64,000 nt of DNA from Vicinamibacterales bacterium (GCA_035699745.1 DASSPH010000072.1:1-64000), one strand, 5' to 3'; shown: positions 16,595 to 32,211, counted from the first letter of the stretch. Notes: a model not told the origin generated them from the sequence alone. Program-made: numbers and translations.

Positions 16595-17317
16595 ATGCAC
16601 TTCACAGGCGATTCGACAATCGGCGACATCGTCGCCGAGGATTTCCGCACGGCTGCCGTGTTCCAGCAGTTCGGCATCGACTTCTGCTGCGGCGGCCGCC
16701 ACACCCTTGCCGAGGCGTGCCGCGAACGGAATGCCGACCCCGAGGCGGTCCTCGCCGCGCTGACGCGGAGCTGCAGCGCCGCCGGGACCGCGCCGAAGTT
16801 CGACGCGTGGTCGCCGGAGACGCTCATCGGCTACGTCGTGGGCACGCATCACGCCTACGTCCGGCGCGCGCTGCCGACGCTGCTGGCGCACACCCGCAAG
16901 CTGGCGGCGGCGCACGGCACCAACCATCCCGAGCTGCACGAGGTGATGCGGCTGGTCGAGCAGGTCGCCGGCGAAATGACCTCGCACATGGCCAAGGAAG
17001 AGCAGATCCTGTTCCCCTACATCGCCGAGATCGCCGAGGCCGCAGACGACGGCCGGGCCGCGCCGCGCGCCCCGTTCGGATCGATCGACAACCCGATCGC
17101 GATGATGGAGCGCGAGCACGAAGACGCCGGCGCGGCGATGGCGGAGATCCGCCGGCTCACGGGCGGCTACACCGTCCCGGCGGACGGCTGCACGACCTAT
17201 CGCGTCACCTTCCGCGAGCTCGAAGCGTTCGAGAGCGATCTGCACACGCACGTGCACCTCGAGAACAACATCCTGTTCCCCAAGGCCCGGCGCCTGGCGG
17301 AGGGCCGCCGCGCCTGA
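16595..17317 (+). CDS. RIC-type iron-sulfur cluster repair protein (YtfE/ScdA family)
   Basis: A 240-residue di-iron protein. Residues 1-60 are the ScdA N-terminal domain with the FCCGG motif (Cys31-Cys32); residues 75-235 are a hemerythrin-like four-helix bundle with His and Glu ligands (GTHHAYVRR, HMAKEEQILFPYI, EREHEDAG, HTHVHLENNILFPKA). The family restores Fe-S clusters damaged by nitric oxide or oxidants and may release NO-bound iron. Divergent placement from nosZ and a shared palindrome fit a role in nitrosative stress. GAGGGA lies 7 bp before the ATG; an in-frame start at 16532 would sit inside the palindrome. Confidence 0.9.
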   Translation: MHFTGDSTIGDIVAEDFRTAAVFQQFGIDFCCGGRHTLAEACRERNADPEAVLAALTRSCSAAGTAPKFDAWSPETLIGYVVGTHHAYVRRALPTLLAHTRKLAAAHGTNHPELHEVMRLVEQVAGEMTSHMAKEEQILFPYIAEIAEAADDGRAAPRAPFGSIDNPIAMMEREHEDAGAAMAEIRRLTGGYTVPADGCTTYRVTFRELEAFESDLHTHVHLENNILFPKARRLAEGRRA

Positions 17318-17346
17318 CGGCCGCGGCGGACCTGACGCGCGTCCGG

Positions 17347-18714
17347 CTACCGCGTCGATGCGAGGGTGAGACCGAACTTCTCGATGCGGTAGCGAATCTG
17401 GTCCCGGTTCAACCCGAGGAACGTGCCGGCCTTGGTCTGGTTGCCGCCGCTCCGCTTGAGCGCCTGGACGACGAGGCTGCGTTCCAGTTCCTCGAGATCG
17501 ACACCGGTCGCCGGCAGGCCGAATTCCTCCGCTGCGCTGGCCGTCGTCGCCGACAGCGTGAAGTCGCGGGCGTCGAGACGGTCGCCGTCCGACAGCAGCA
17601 TCGCGCGCTCGATCACGTTGCGAAGCTCGCGCACGTTGCCGGGCCAGCCGTAGCCGCGCAGCATGGCGTGCGCCGCCGGCGTCGCCCCCTGCACCCGCTT
17701 CCTGAACTCGGTGTTGAACCCGTCGATGAAGTACTCGACCAGGAGCGGAATGTCGTCCGGCCGCGATCGCAGCGGCGGGATGTCGACCGGCAGCACGTTC
17801 AGCCGGAAGAACAGGTCGGCGCGGAACCGGTGCCGCGCCACTTCTTCGTCGAGATTCCGGTTCGTCGCCGCGACGACGCGGACGTCGACGTGGATGTCCT
17901 GCGAGCCGCCGACGCGCTTGAAGCTCTTCTCCTCGAGGAACCGCAACAGCTTGGCCTGCAGGCCCGCCGTCATCTCGGCGATCTCGTCGAGGAACACCGT
18001 GCCGCCGTCGGCCGCTTCGAGCAGCCCCTTCTTCTGGAGCCGCGCGTCGGTGAAGGCGCCGCGCTCGTGCCCGAACAGCTCGCTCTCGAGCAGGTGCTCG
18101 GGCAGCGCCGAACAGGTGATGTTCATGAAGGGGCGCGACGCGCGGGCGCTCGCGTAGTGGATGATCTTGGCGACGAGATCCTTGCCGGTCCCGCTCTCAC
18201 CCGTCAGCAGGACCGTCGAGGCCGGACTCGCCGCCACCCGCCCGACCAGCGATCGCAGCGATCGAATCTCCGCCGATTCGCCGACCAGGCGCTGCAGGCT
18301 GTACGGACGCGCCGCATTGGTGCGGTACTGCCGCACCTCTCGCCGCAGCCGCGTCGTTTCCAGCGCGCGTTCGACGGTCGCCGCGACTTCATCGAGGTTG
18401 AACGGCTTGTGCGCGAAGTGATACGCCCCCTGCTTCATCGCCTCGACGGCGGTGTCGACGCTGGCGTACGCGGTCAGCATCACGACGAGGACGTCCTGGT
18501 CGAAGTCCTTCATCTTGCGCAGCACGCTCAGCCCGTCCGTGTCAGGCAGCCGGTAATCGAGCAGGACCAGATCGACGCCTTCGGCCAGCTTGTCCATCGC
18601 TTCCTGGCCGGTCTCCGCCTCCAGCACCGAGTAGCCCTCGGCGCTGAGACGCTCCTTCAAGGACCATCGGATCAAAGGTTCGTCATCGACGACGAGAATG
18701 CTGGCTTTCCCCAT
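17347..18714 (-). CDS. NtrC-family sigma-54 response regulator
   Basis: A 455-residue response regulator: receiver (1-120; phospho-acceptor Asp53 in LLDYRLPDTDG), AAA+ domain (about 145-380; Walker A GESGTGKD, Walker B GGTVFLDEI), and Fis-type helix-turn-helix (about 410-450, GGNQTKAGTFLGLNRDQIRYRIEKFG). The sigma-54 contact loop reads GAFTDA where the consensus is GAFTGA, a variant seen in other members. No partner histidine kinase is adjacent. It is convergent with ric; a link to nitrogen oxides is only positional. Confidence 0.9.
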   Translation of the reverse strand: MGKASILVVDDEPLIRWSLKERLSAEGYSVLEAETGQEAMDKLAEGVDLVLLDYRLPDTDGLSVLRKMKDFDQDVLVVMLTAYASVDTAVEAMKQGAYHFAHKPFNLDEVAATVERALETTRLRREVRQYRTNAARPYSLQRLVGESAEIRSLRSLVGRVAASPASTVLLTGESGTGKDLVAKIIHYASARASRPFMNITCSALPEHLLESELFGHERGAFTDARLQKKGLLEAADGGTVFLDEIAEMTAGLQAKLLRFLEEKSFKRVGGSQDIHVDVRVVAATNRNLDEEVARHRFRADLFFRLNVLPVDIPPLRSRPDDIPLLVEYFIDGFNTEFRKRVQGATPAAHAMLRGYGWPGNVRELRNVIERAMLLSDGDRLDARDFTLSATTASAAEEFGLPATGVDLEELERSLVVQALKRSGGNQTKAGTFLGLNRDQIRYRIEKFGLTLASTR

Positions 18715-18874
18715 GGTGCGCGGCTATTGCACCTGAAATGCCGCCGCCGGGCGGTGACTTTACGGGGGTTTCGGGACGATCGCGCCGCGGCGGCCGCGGA
18801 CTTTTCCCCGCAGATCGGGAATAGTCCGCATCGAGGCCCCGATGGGTGCCGTGATGGTGGCGGCGGAAGGGCGG

Positions 18875-19069
18875 CTACTCGGCAGGGGGTTCTGAATCAG
18901 CGGCGCGCCGATCGCCGCCGTTGTAGCGGAGCGCGGCGTGCTCGGCAACCAGCCGGCGGCTGCGTTCGTGCGCGCGGCGCGTGGCGTCCACCTGCTGGCG
19001 GAGCCGCTCGGTCTCCCGGTGCAACGCCTCAATCAGCCGTTCGATGTCCCGGCGCTCGTGCTCCTGCAC
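18875..19069 (-). CDS. Small coiled-coil protein
   Basis: A 64-residue, highly charged protein predicted to be one long amphipathic helix (residues 3-48, repeated E/R/L heptads such as RRDIERLIEALHRETERLRQQV). The start is GTG at 19069 with no clear ribosome-binding site. Function unknown. Its composition and amphipathic pattern argue that it is a real gene. It is divergent from another small helical protein at 19187. Confidence 0.55.
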   Translation of the reverse strand: MQEHERRDIERLIEALHRETERLRQQVDATRRAHERSRRLVAEHAALRYNGGDRRAADSEPPAE

Positions 19070-19186
19070 GGAACGAAACTAGGACATCTGATTCCCGGCG
19101 TCAAAGTCAGCTTCAGATTTTCCGCCGCGCGCCAGCTCATCACCGGGAGCGCCGGCCGGGCATATGATCGACTCCGGAGCGTGACC

Positions 19187-19378
19187 ATGACCGAATCTCT
19201 GGCGGACGAGCACGCCCGGCTGCGGGAACGCATGCGCGAGCTCCAGGCGGAACACGCCCGGCTGGAAGCGACTCCGGGCGACATCGCGGCCCACGTCGCG
19301 CACCGCGCCCACCTGCACACGCAGATCGAAGCACTGCGCGCCCATATCGAGCGGATCAAGCGCGACGCCGCGCGGTAG
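19187..19378 (+). CDS. Small coiled-coil protein
   Basis: A 63-residue helical protein (two helices, residues 3-28 and 33-60, with heptads such as HARLRERMRELQAEHARLE and HLHTQIEALRAHIERIK), resembling a helical hairpin like DUF465/YdcH proteins. GGAG lies 9 bp before the ATG at 19187. Function unknown. Confidence 0.6.
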   Translation: MTESLADEHARLRERMRELQAEHARLEATPGDIAAHVAHRAHLHTQIEALRAHIERIKRDAAR

Positions 19379-19404
19379 CCGGCCGGAGGGTTCCCCCGGC
19401 CGGC
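19378..19404. terminator. Hairpin between convergent small genes
   Basis: GCCGGCCGG (19378-19386) pairs perfectly with CCGGCCGGC (19396-19404) around a 9-base loop. It begins at the last base of the upstream gene's stop codon and lies before the convergent gene's end at 19411, so it could end transcription from both sides. There is no T-tract. Confidence 0.5.
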
Positions 19405-19410
19405 GGCGGC

Positions 19411-19662
19411 TCAGGCCGATCGGCGGCCGCCCTGCGCGCTGGCGTACGTCCTGCCATCGGTCGCAAGGTGGCCGTCGTCGACCAGCGTGCCCAGCACCCG
19501 CTCGCAGTAGACGATGTCGATACTGAACAGGCGGGCCGCCTGCGGCAGCGTCAGCATCATGCCGGGCATCTCCCGGAACTCCGCTTGGATGCGCGCGCGC
19601 AGCCGCTGCTCGTCGGCGGCGGCGTCGCGCGCTGGCGTCGGCGCAGAGAGTAGGTGTCGCAT
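19411..19662 (-). CDS. Small winged-helix-like protein
   Basis: An 83-residue protein. After a variable N-terminus, residues 25-75 read as a helix-turn-helix or winged-helix: EFREMPGMMLTLPQAARLFSIDIVYC..., then VLGTLVDDGHLATDGRTYA, like the DNA-binding wing of small Acidobacteriota proteins of unknown role. The ATG at 19662 is favoured over an upstream in-frame ATG at 19692 that would overlap the neighbouring gene's end. DNA binding is inferred. Confidence 0.55.
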   Translation of the reverse strand: MRHLLSAPTPARDAAADEQRLRARIQAEFREMPGMMLTLPQAARLFSIDIVYCERVLGTLVDDGHLATDGRTYASAQGGRRSA

Positions 19663-19688
19663 GGCTGTTCGCCGGCCCACCTCAGCAA

Positions 19689-20885
19689 TCACCGTACCGG
19701 GCCGCCCGCCTGGGTGATGGTGACCACCTTGTCGCGGACGACGATCCGCCCCGTCCGTGCCGAGGGGCCGTCGTTCGGCGCGACCGAGAACGCCACCGGG
19801 TTATCGCCGGATCGCGGCATGCTGCTGGTGATCGTGATCCACGACACCTCGGACCGCGCCGTCCACACACAGCGGTCCTGGGTCGCGCCGCCGCAGGTGA
19901 GCGGCTCGCTCTGCTGCAGCACGTCGAACGACGCCGATCCGCCGGCCGCCGGGATGTCAATCGCCGCGCGGCTGACGCCGTAGCGGCATCCCGCCTGGGC
20001 CACCTGGATGTTCTGGCCCGCGGTCGGCGTCGGCCATCGCACCTCCACCATGCCGCTGCGCGGCGCGTCGTAGTTGTCCGAATACGCGATCGATATCGTC
20101 GCCGAGCCGGTCCCCGACGTGCCGCTCGGCACACCGAGCCACGACGCCGCCGGCGCCGCCGTCCACGGACACGTCGGCTCCGTGGCGATGGTTGCCGTCA
20201 CGGTGCCGCCGGGCATGCAGGGCGTGAACGACACCGGCGCCACGGAGTACTTGCATGACCCGAGGTCGCCGGACTGCCTGACGGTGAAGCTGCGCCCGGC
20301 GATCGTCAGCGTCGCGGTCCGGCCTGGAATCTCGAACTGGCGGGACACGGTGTACGACACGGTGCCGCTGCCGGTGCCCTGCGCACCACGATCGATCGTC
20401 ACCCATCCGGCGCCGCTGCTCGCGGTCCACGAGCACTCGCCCGGGGCGCTGACGGTGACCGTGCCGGAACCGCCGTCCTTCGTGAAGTCGGCGCTCGCCG
20501 GCGACAACTCGTAAGTGCACGCCGTCGGCGCGCGTCCTTCCTGGTTGATCGCGTGCGTCTGGCCGCCGATGGTCACCGTGCCGTTTCGCGCCGCCGCGGC
20601 CGCATTCGACGTGACCGAATACGTCACGCTGCCGGGACCGGTCCCGTTCGCGGGAGCCGTGATGCTGATCCATCCGGCGCTCGCCGCGGCGGTCCAGGCG
20701 CAGCCGGCAGCCGTGGTCACGTTGATCGTGCCGTTGCCGCCGTTGCTGGGGATGGTCGCGCTTGCCGGAGAGATGGTGTACGTGCAGGTCGGCGTGGGCT
20801 CGGAGGGGGACGAATCCGTGCCGCACGCGACGAAGACGGCCAGTGCCGCCGTCATGAGGCCGCATGCCAAGAGTCTTACCTTCAT
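19689..20885 (-). CDS. BACON-repeat lipoprotein
   Basis: A 398-residue lipoprotein: lipobox VACG (Cys21), a short Ser/Pro linker, then four tandem all-beta repeats of about 90 residues (about 32-118, 120-205, 208-298, 299-395). Each repeat has a CxYxISPASA-type opening strand, a conserved C-x-WTA strand with a following AGWI/SWI strand, and a TITQAG-type closing strand, the pattern of BACON domains. BACON domains are thought to bind carbohydrate or mucin-like glycans; no catalytic domain is present. Surface exposure is likely. Confidence 0.82.
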   Translation of the reverse strand: MKVRLLACGLMTAALAVFVACGTDSSPSEPTPTCTYTISPASATIPSNGGNGTINVTTAAGCAWTAAASAGWISITAPANGTGPGSVTYSVTSNAAAAARNGTVTIGGQTHAINQEGRAPTACTYELSPASADFTKDGGSGTVTVSAPGECSWTASSGAGWVTIDRGAQGTGSGTVSYTVSRQFEIPGRTATLTIAGRSFTVRQSGDLGSCKYSVAPVSFTPCMPGGTVTATIATEPTCPWTAAPAASWLGVPSGTSGTGSATISIAYSDNYDAPRSGMVEVRWPTPTAGQNIQVAQAGCRYGVSRAAIDIPAAGGSASFDVLQQSEPLTCGGATQDRCVWTARSEVSWITITSSMPRSGDNPVAFSVAPNDGPSARTGRIVVRDKVVTITQAGGPVR

Positions 20886-21026
20886 GAAGCACCTTTCCGG
20901 TGGACCAGAGCAAATGGGGATCCAGCGGAAAGCGCCTGCCGCACACCAGCCGGCGGGAAGGTCTCGCCGAAAACTCCGCGGCGATCGGGAAATTCACGCG
21001 ACGGCGGCCTGGATCGGCCGGCCGCC

Positions 21027-25577
<4,551 letters not shown>

Positions 25578-25646
25578 TCAGCTGTCAGTTCTCAGCTGTC
25601 AGTTCTCAGCTCTCAGCTCTCAGGCTGGGAGCTGGGAGCTGACACC
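25578..25646. repeat. Heptamer tandem repeat forming a hairpin between convergent genes
   Basis: Starting one base after the receptor's stop, the sequence runs in 7-bp units: TCAGCTG, TCAGTTC, TCAGCTG, TCAGTTC, TCAGCTC, TCAGCTC, then TGGGAGC twice and TGACACC. The arm 25606-25623 pairs with 25625-25642 over 18 bp with two G-T wobbles, so transcripts from either side can fold. It fills the gap before the convergent gene ending at 25651. Confidence 0.75.
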
Positions 25647-25650
25647 TGTC

Positions 25651-26202
25651 CTACCGCCTCGCCAGCGCGCGCTCCAGTTCATCCAACTGCTGGTTGATCG
25701 CGTTCCAGCGCCCCTGCTCGGTCGTCAGATCCCCCATCAACTGCGATTCTTCGGCGATATACCGGTTCAGCGTCGCCGCCGCGGTGGCGATCTTCCCCTT
25801 CACCCCTCCGATCAGCAGCGTCGCCATGTCGGCTTCCTCGCGTGCGCCGGTGGACGCCGACCGCTTCTCCTCCAGCAGCGCGGCCTCGAGCTGCTTCTGC
25901 TCCGACTGGAGCCGGGTGAGCTCCTGCTGCGCCTCGCCGATCCGGTCGCGCACCGTATCGAGGCGGCGGATCATGTTCGAGATCCGCGTTTCCTGGAGCT
26001 GCAGCCGCGAGGCGAACAGCTGCACCCGTGGTCCGGCGCTCGCCATCTGCTCCATTGCCGCGCGCAGCCCCCTCACCTCCGCGAGGAGCGCCGGCAGCAC
26101 GTCTTCGCGCGCCGCCGGCGCCGCGGACTGCCCCGAGACGCCGACTGCGCCCGCCACGATCACCGCCGCCGCCAGCCATCGTCCGCTGCTCTGCAGATCC
26201 AT
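25651..26202 (-). CDS. Secreted coiled-coil protein of unknown function
   Basis: A 183-residue protein with a signal peptide (about 1-25, ending GVSGQ) and a mature part that is almost all helix with heptads (about 50-110 and 135-180; RLDTVRDRIGEAQQELTRLQSEQKQLEAALL). No known domain beyond coiled coil. The ATG at 26202 has a GAGG site upstream. It is divergent from the oligopeptidase. Confidence 0.7.
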   Translation of the reverse strand: MDLQSSGRWLAAAVIVAGAVGVSGQSAAPAAREDVLPALLAEVRGLRAAMEQMASAGPRVQLFASRLQLQETRISNMIRRLDTVRDRIGEAQQELTRLQSEQKQLEAALLEEKRSASTGAREEADMATLLIGGVKGKIATAAATLNRYIAEESQLMGDLTTEQGRWNAINQQLDELERALARR

Positions 26203-26226
26203 GAGTCCACCTCGTCTCCGGGAGTC

Positions 26227-26235
26227 TGGCATAAT
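26227..26235 (+). promoter_or_regulatory. Possible extended -10 upstream of the oligopeptidase
   Basis: TGGCATAAT fits an extended -10 (TGn plus CATAAT). Transcription would begin near 26242, about 22 bases before the ATG and ahead of the GGGAG ribosome-binding site. No clear -35. Confidence 0.4.
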
Positions 26236-26263
26236 CCACAACGCCCGTTGGGAGATTTCAGCC

Positions 26264-28436
<2,173 letters not shown>

Positions 28437-28437
<1 letters not shown>

Positions 28438-29309
28438 TGCTGCCCGGACGCGCCGGGGCCGCGCTGGGACTCGCACTGGCGTCGCTGGCCGCCGCCACGG
28501 CGGCGACGGCGGCCCGCGATCAGAAGCTGGCGCTGGTGACGGTGGCCGCGGATCACACCAAGCCCGCCGCCGCCCTGTCGCCCGCGGACTTCAAGATCAC
28601 GGAAGAGGGGGGCAGCGTCGAGGTGATCGAGGCCGTTCCGGCCCGCGATCCGCTGTCGATCGTCCTGCTCGTCGACACGGCGCTGCCCTCCGACGGCAGC
28701 GCCGTCACGCCCGAGCTGCGCCGGGCGCTCAAGGCGTTCGTCGCGGCGATCAACGCCGGCGATCCGTCGGCGCAGATCGCGCTCTATCGCGTCGAAAACG
28801 CGGCCATGCCGGTGAAGGATTTCACGCCGGCGCGAGCGGAGCTGGACGCGGGGATCGATCTGCTCGCCTCGGGGACCGAGCCACGGAGCAAGATGCTCGA
28901 AGGAGTGGTGTTCGCCGCGAAGCTGGTCGCCGCCCGGCCGGCGCCGCGGCGGGCGATCGTCTGCGTCTCGATCGGCACCGCCGAAGGGACGTCGCTGAAT
29001 CCCAGGAGCGTGTCCGACACGGTGCGCAACGCCGGCGCCACGCTGTGGGTGGTGTCGGTGCAGAACTCGCGCGACGCGCCGCTGACCAACCGCGATACGG
29101 TGTGGACGCGCGCGACCGAGGACACCGGCGGCCTCCGCCACAACGTCGTCCAGGCGACGCGGCTCGACGGGCCGCTGCAGGCGGTCGCCAACAGCCTGCT
29201 CTCGCAGTACTTCCTGAAGATGTCGCGCTCGCGCGACGGCGTCAGCAAGGGGTTCAAGGGGACGACGGCCGCCGGCGCTGCTGTCCTCTTTACGCGCTGG
29301 ATGCGCTGA
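28437..29309 (+). CDS. Secreted VWFA-related domain protein
   Basis: A 290-residue protein with a signal peptide (1-26). Residues 30-70 are a short beta region (LVTVAADHTKPAAALSPADFKITEEGG) typical of Acidobacteriota VWFA-related proteins; residues 72-270 follow a von Willebrand A fold with LSIVLLVDTALPSDGS in place of the classic DxSxS metal site (Asp-Thr-Ala-Leu), so metal binding may be lost. The start overlaps the oligopeptidase stop as TGATG, with GGAGGG upstream, suggesting cotranslation. Role unknown. Confidence 0.75.
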
Positions 29310-29314
29310 GACGT

Positions 29315-29572
29315 TTTAATCGAAGGAGTCGAAGGACGGCGAAGGAGCGAAGGAGCGAAGGAGCGTTGGGATCTGTCGGTCGAAGGAATCGAAGGGCGAA
29401 GGGCGAAGGGTCGAAGGGCGAAGGGTCGAAGGACCACAACCCCGATCGATGTTCGACGAGACTCGCTGAGCCCCTTCGACCTTCGCCCCTTCGAACTGCA
29501 AGACGAGCCTCCTTCGAATCTCCTTCGAATCTCCTTCGCCTCCTTCGCCATCCTTCGATTCCTTCGATTAAA
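29315..29572. repeat. Long GAAGG repeat region folding into a giant hairpin
   Basis: About 258 bp of CGAAGGAG/CGAAGGG units on the left and their complement on the right, between two convergent genes. The outer 33-bp arms (29315-29347 and 29540-29572) pair with only two mismatches, both G-T wobbles in RNA. An inner GAAGGGCGAAGG-type arm (about 29390-29431) pairs with CCTTCG units around 29474-29491. The right arm includes the symporter's stop codon. It may terminate transcription in both directions. Confidence 0.8.
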
Positions 29573-31205
29573 CCGACAGCATCAGCGCCGTCACCGCGAC
29601 GAGCATCACCACGAGCACCCAGGCAATGCCGAAGCCGGCGAGATCCTCGCGGAACACTCCCCATCCGCGCGCGGCCGCGACCTGCGGCGCGCGAAGCAGG
29701 TTGACGAGCAGCAGCGGCTGGTGAGCGCCTGCCCCGGGGCCGCTGTCGTCACTCGACGTCTCCATCCGCTCGAAGAACGAACCGACCGCGCCGGCCGGCT
29801 CCGGCGGGGTCAGCAGGCTGACGACGACCAGCGCCGCGACGCCGGCGAGCAGCGCCGCCAGAAACACAGTGGCGTCCCAGTGATCCAGCCGCTGCCCGGT
29901 CGCGGCATACAGCACGAAGTTCACGGCGAGCGCCGTCAGCATGCTGGCGAGCGCACCCCAGCGGTTGGCGCGCCGCCAGATGAGACCGCCGAGCACGCTG
30001 ATGCCGACGAAGGTGGCCATCGTCTCCGTCAGCAGGAACGTGTAGAGCACGCTCTGGATCAGGAAGAGCGCGTACAGCACGCCGAGAATCGTGATCGCCA
30101 GGCCGCTGATGCGCCCCGCCCAGAGATAGTGGTGATCGGACCGCCCCGGCGCCAGCCGGTGACGGTACAGCCCTTCGGTGAACAGCGCCCCGCTGTCGAC
30201 GAGAAACGCCGAGCAGGTGGACATGTTCGCCGCCAGGATCGAGGCGATCATCAGCCCGAGCGCGCCGGGAAAGAGCAGCTGCCGGCAGGCGTAGCCGAAG
30301 GCGTCCTCGGCATCCGCGAGCGGCGTGTGTCCCTGAGCCACCATCGCCGCGACGATCAGGCCGACCAGCATCCAGCCCACGGTGCAGACGCGCTTGACGA
30401 AGTTGCCGTAGAACATGCCGACGCGGCACGTCCGCTCGTTCCTGCCGGTTCCGACCGCGGCGATCTGGTGCGGCATCGCCATGATCCCGACCAGCCCGTT
30501 GAGCGTCAGCATGGCGATCACCCACGGCCCGATGCCCGACGGCGTCGCGAGCGAGAAGCGGTATGGCTCGAGCACCGCCTTCATGCCATCCAGCCCGCCC
30601 ACCGCGCTCCAGCCGAGCGGAATCAGCAGAAAGGACAGCACGATGATCAGGAATCCCTGGAAGAGATCCGTCCACGCCGCGGCGATCAGTCCACCGACGA
30701 GGCTGTAGAGCATGAACAGCACCGTCATCGCCACGATGATTTCGTTGACGCCGACGCCGCCGCCGGTCGCCTGGCTGATCACCTTGCCGGCTCCCTTCAG
30801 CATGCTGCCGGTGTTGATGATCAGGAAGCAGAGCGCGAACACGATGTAGATGCCGCCCATCCACGCGCCGTAGCGATCCTCGGTGAACTCCGCCATCGTC
30901 GTCCGCCGCACGCGGCGGAAGACCGGCGCCATGATCCAGAAGAACGGCGTGACGAAGAGGTTCTTCCACTGAAACCAGATCGCCGAGGCGCCGGACGTGT
31001 AGACCGCGCCGGCGAGCGCCACCGGCATCTCGGCGTGCGTGCCGACGCCGAACGTCTGGCCGATCATGATCCACGGCCCGAAGCGCCGGCCGCCGAGGAA
31101 GTACTCACCGGTGCGGCGCACGTGCCAGCCGACCACCAGCCCGATGGCGGTGATGACGACGAAGTAGGCGCCGATGACGATCCAGTCGAGGGAGGAAATG
31201 TTCAT
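29568..31205 (-). CDS. Sodium:solute symporter (SSS family)
   Basis: A 545-residue inner-membrane transporter with about 13 transmembrane helices. Early helices carry the SSS pattern (DWIVIGAYFVVITAIGLVVGW, YFLGGRRFGPWIMIGQTFGVGTHAEMP), with sodium-site-like residues in helix 8 (ANMSTCSAFLVDSGALFTE). It lies 27 bp after nagA on the same strand, so GlcNAc or a related amino sugar is a plausible substrate; this is inferred from context. No ribosome-binding site is visible before the ATG because the gap is filled by 8-bp repeats. Confidence 0.82.
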   Translation of the reverse strand: MNISSLDWIVIGAYFVVITAIGLVVGWHVRRTGEYFLGGRRFGPWIMIGQTFGVGTHAEMPVALAGAVYTSGASAIWFQWKNLFVTPFFWIMAPVFRRVRRTTMAEFTEDRYGAWMGGIYIVFALCFLIINTGSMLKGAGKVISQATGGGVGVNEIIVAMTVLFMLYSLVGGLIAAAWTDLFQGFLIIVLSFLLIPLGWSAVGGLDGMKAVLEPYRFSLATPSGIGPWVIAMLTLNGLVGIMAMPHQIAAVGTGRNERTCRVGMFYGNFVKRVCTVGWMLVGLIVAAMVAQGHTPLADAEDAFGYACRQLLFPGALGLMIASILAANMSTCSAFLVDSGALFTEGLYRHRLAPGRSDHHYLWAGRISGLAITILGVLYALFLIQSVLYTFLLTETMATFVGISVLGGLIWRRANRWGALASMLTALAVNFVLYAATGQRLDHWDATVFLAALLAGVAALVVVSLLTPPEPAGAVGSFFERMETSSDDSGPGAGAHQPLLLVNLLRAPQVAAARGWGVFREDLAGFGIAWVLVVMLVAVTALMLSV

Positions 31206-31206
31206 T

Positions 31207-31230
31207 GGGTGATCGGGTGATCGGGCGATC
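31207..31230. repeat. Octamer tandem repeat in the nagA-symporter gap
   Basis: Three adjacent 8-bp units, GGGTGATC, GGGTGATC and GGGCGATC, occupy almost the whole 27-bp gap. On the coding strand they read GATCGCCC-GATCACCC-GATCACCC immediately before the ATG, leaving no Shine-Dalgarno site. Confidence 0.7.
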
Positions 31231-31232
31231 GG

Positions 31233-32210
31233 TCAGTCGTGAACGTGGCGGACGTGCAGTTCGCACGCCTCGGGGTCCCAGTCGGCCGTGACGGTGCCGC
31301 CGGGGGTGAGGCCGAGATACGCGGCCGGAATCGTGGATGCCATCGGAATCACCTCGTCGAGCGGCAGCCCGCTGAAACGGACCATGTTGCCGATCGCGCG
31401 GTCGAGCGTCAGGCTCGACCCCGCGAGATAGGGCGTGTCCGGCAGCGACACGCGGCCGTCGTCTCCAAGCACACAGTCGACGCCGCCGATCGTGAAGCGG
31501 CCGGGCGCGCAGCCGGCGGCGGCGATCGCGTCCGTGATCAGGATCGTCCGCCCGGCGCCCTTGGCCCGCGCCATCGCCTTGACGGTCGCCGGCGGCAGAT
31601 GATGGCCGTCCACGATCAGGCTCGCGACTATATCGTCCGCGGCAAGCAATTCCCAGATCGGATTGGGATGGCGCGGCAGCGTGGCGGCGCAGCCGTTGCC
31701 GAGATGGGTCGCCAGCGTGGCGCCGGCGCCGATCGCGTCGCGGATCTGCTGCGCCGATGCCGCGGTATGGCCGATGGCGACGCGGACCCCTGCGGCCGCG
31801 AGATGCTCGACCAGAGGGAGCGCTCCGGGCACTTCCGGCGCCAGCGTGACGAGCAGAATGCGCCCGTCCGCCGCGTCCTGCCGCCGCTGGAAGTCGTCGA
31901 TGCTGGCGGCGGTGATGTGCTCGCGCGGATGCGCGCCGCGGGGGCCGTCCTGGGGCGAGAGATACGGCCCTTCCATGTGCAGGCCCGCGATCGCGGGATC
32001 GGACATCCGCGCCAGGGTGCGGGCGCCGGCGGCGAACCGCTCGAACGAGGAGGTGATGAGGGTGGGCAGGCAGCGCGTCACGCCGCTGGCGCGCATGCGC
32101 TCGAGCGCCGCCGCGCAGCGCTCGGCGGAGAGCGACGGACCGTTGAAGTCGACGCCGCCGAATCCGTTGACCTGGAGATCGAACAGCCCCGGCAGCTGCA
32201 GGCGTCGCAC
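31233..32210 (-). CDS. nagA: N-acetylglucosamine-6-phosphate deacetylase
   Basis: A 325-residue amidohydrolase (TIM barrel) removing acetate from GlcNAc-6-phosphate. It has DLQVNGFGGVDFNG, as in E. coli NagA, in place of the HxH metal motif; HMEGPYLSPQ with the metal Glu; metal His in VAIGHTAAS and ATHLGNG; the substrate loop VDGHHLPP; and the catalytic Asp in ILITDAIAA. The start is GTG at 32210; a -10-like TATAGA just upstream would make it nearly leaderless, and no ribosome-binding site is seen. It leads an operon with the symporter; a ROK kinase lies upstream. Confidence 0.9.
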   Translation of the reverse strand: MRRLQLPGLFDLQVNGFGGVDFNGPSLSAERCAAALERMRASGVTRCLPTLITSSFERFAAGARTLARMSDPAIAGLHMEGPYLSPQDGPRGAHPREHITAASIDDFQRRQDAADGRILLVTLAPEVPGALPLVEHLAAAGVRVAIGHTAASAQQIRDAIGAGATLATHLGNGCAATLPRHPNPIWELLAADDIVASLIVDGHHLPPATVKAMARAKGAGRTILITDAIAAAGCAPGRFTIGGVDCVLGDDGRVSLPDTPYLAGSSLTLDRAIGNMVRFSGLPLDEVIPMASTIPAAYLGLTPGGTVTADWDPEACELHVRHVHD

Positions 32211-32211
32211 G

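Noticed and set aside
29315-29572. CRISPR-like array
   Set aside because: Units are 7-8 bp with no spacers of constant length and no cas genes; it is a tandem/inverted repeat.
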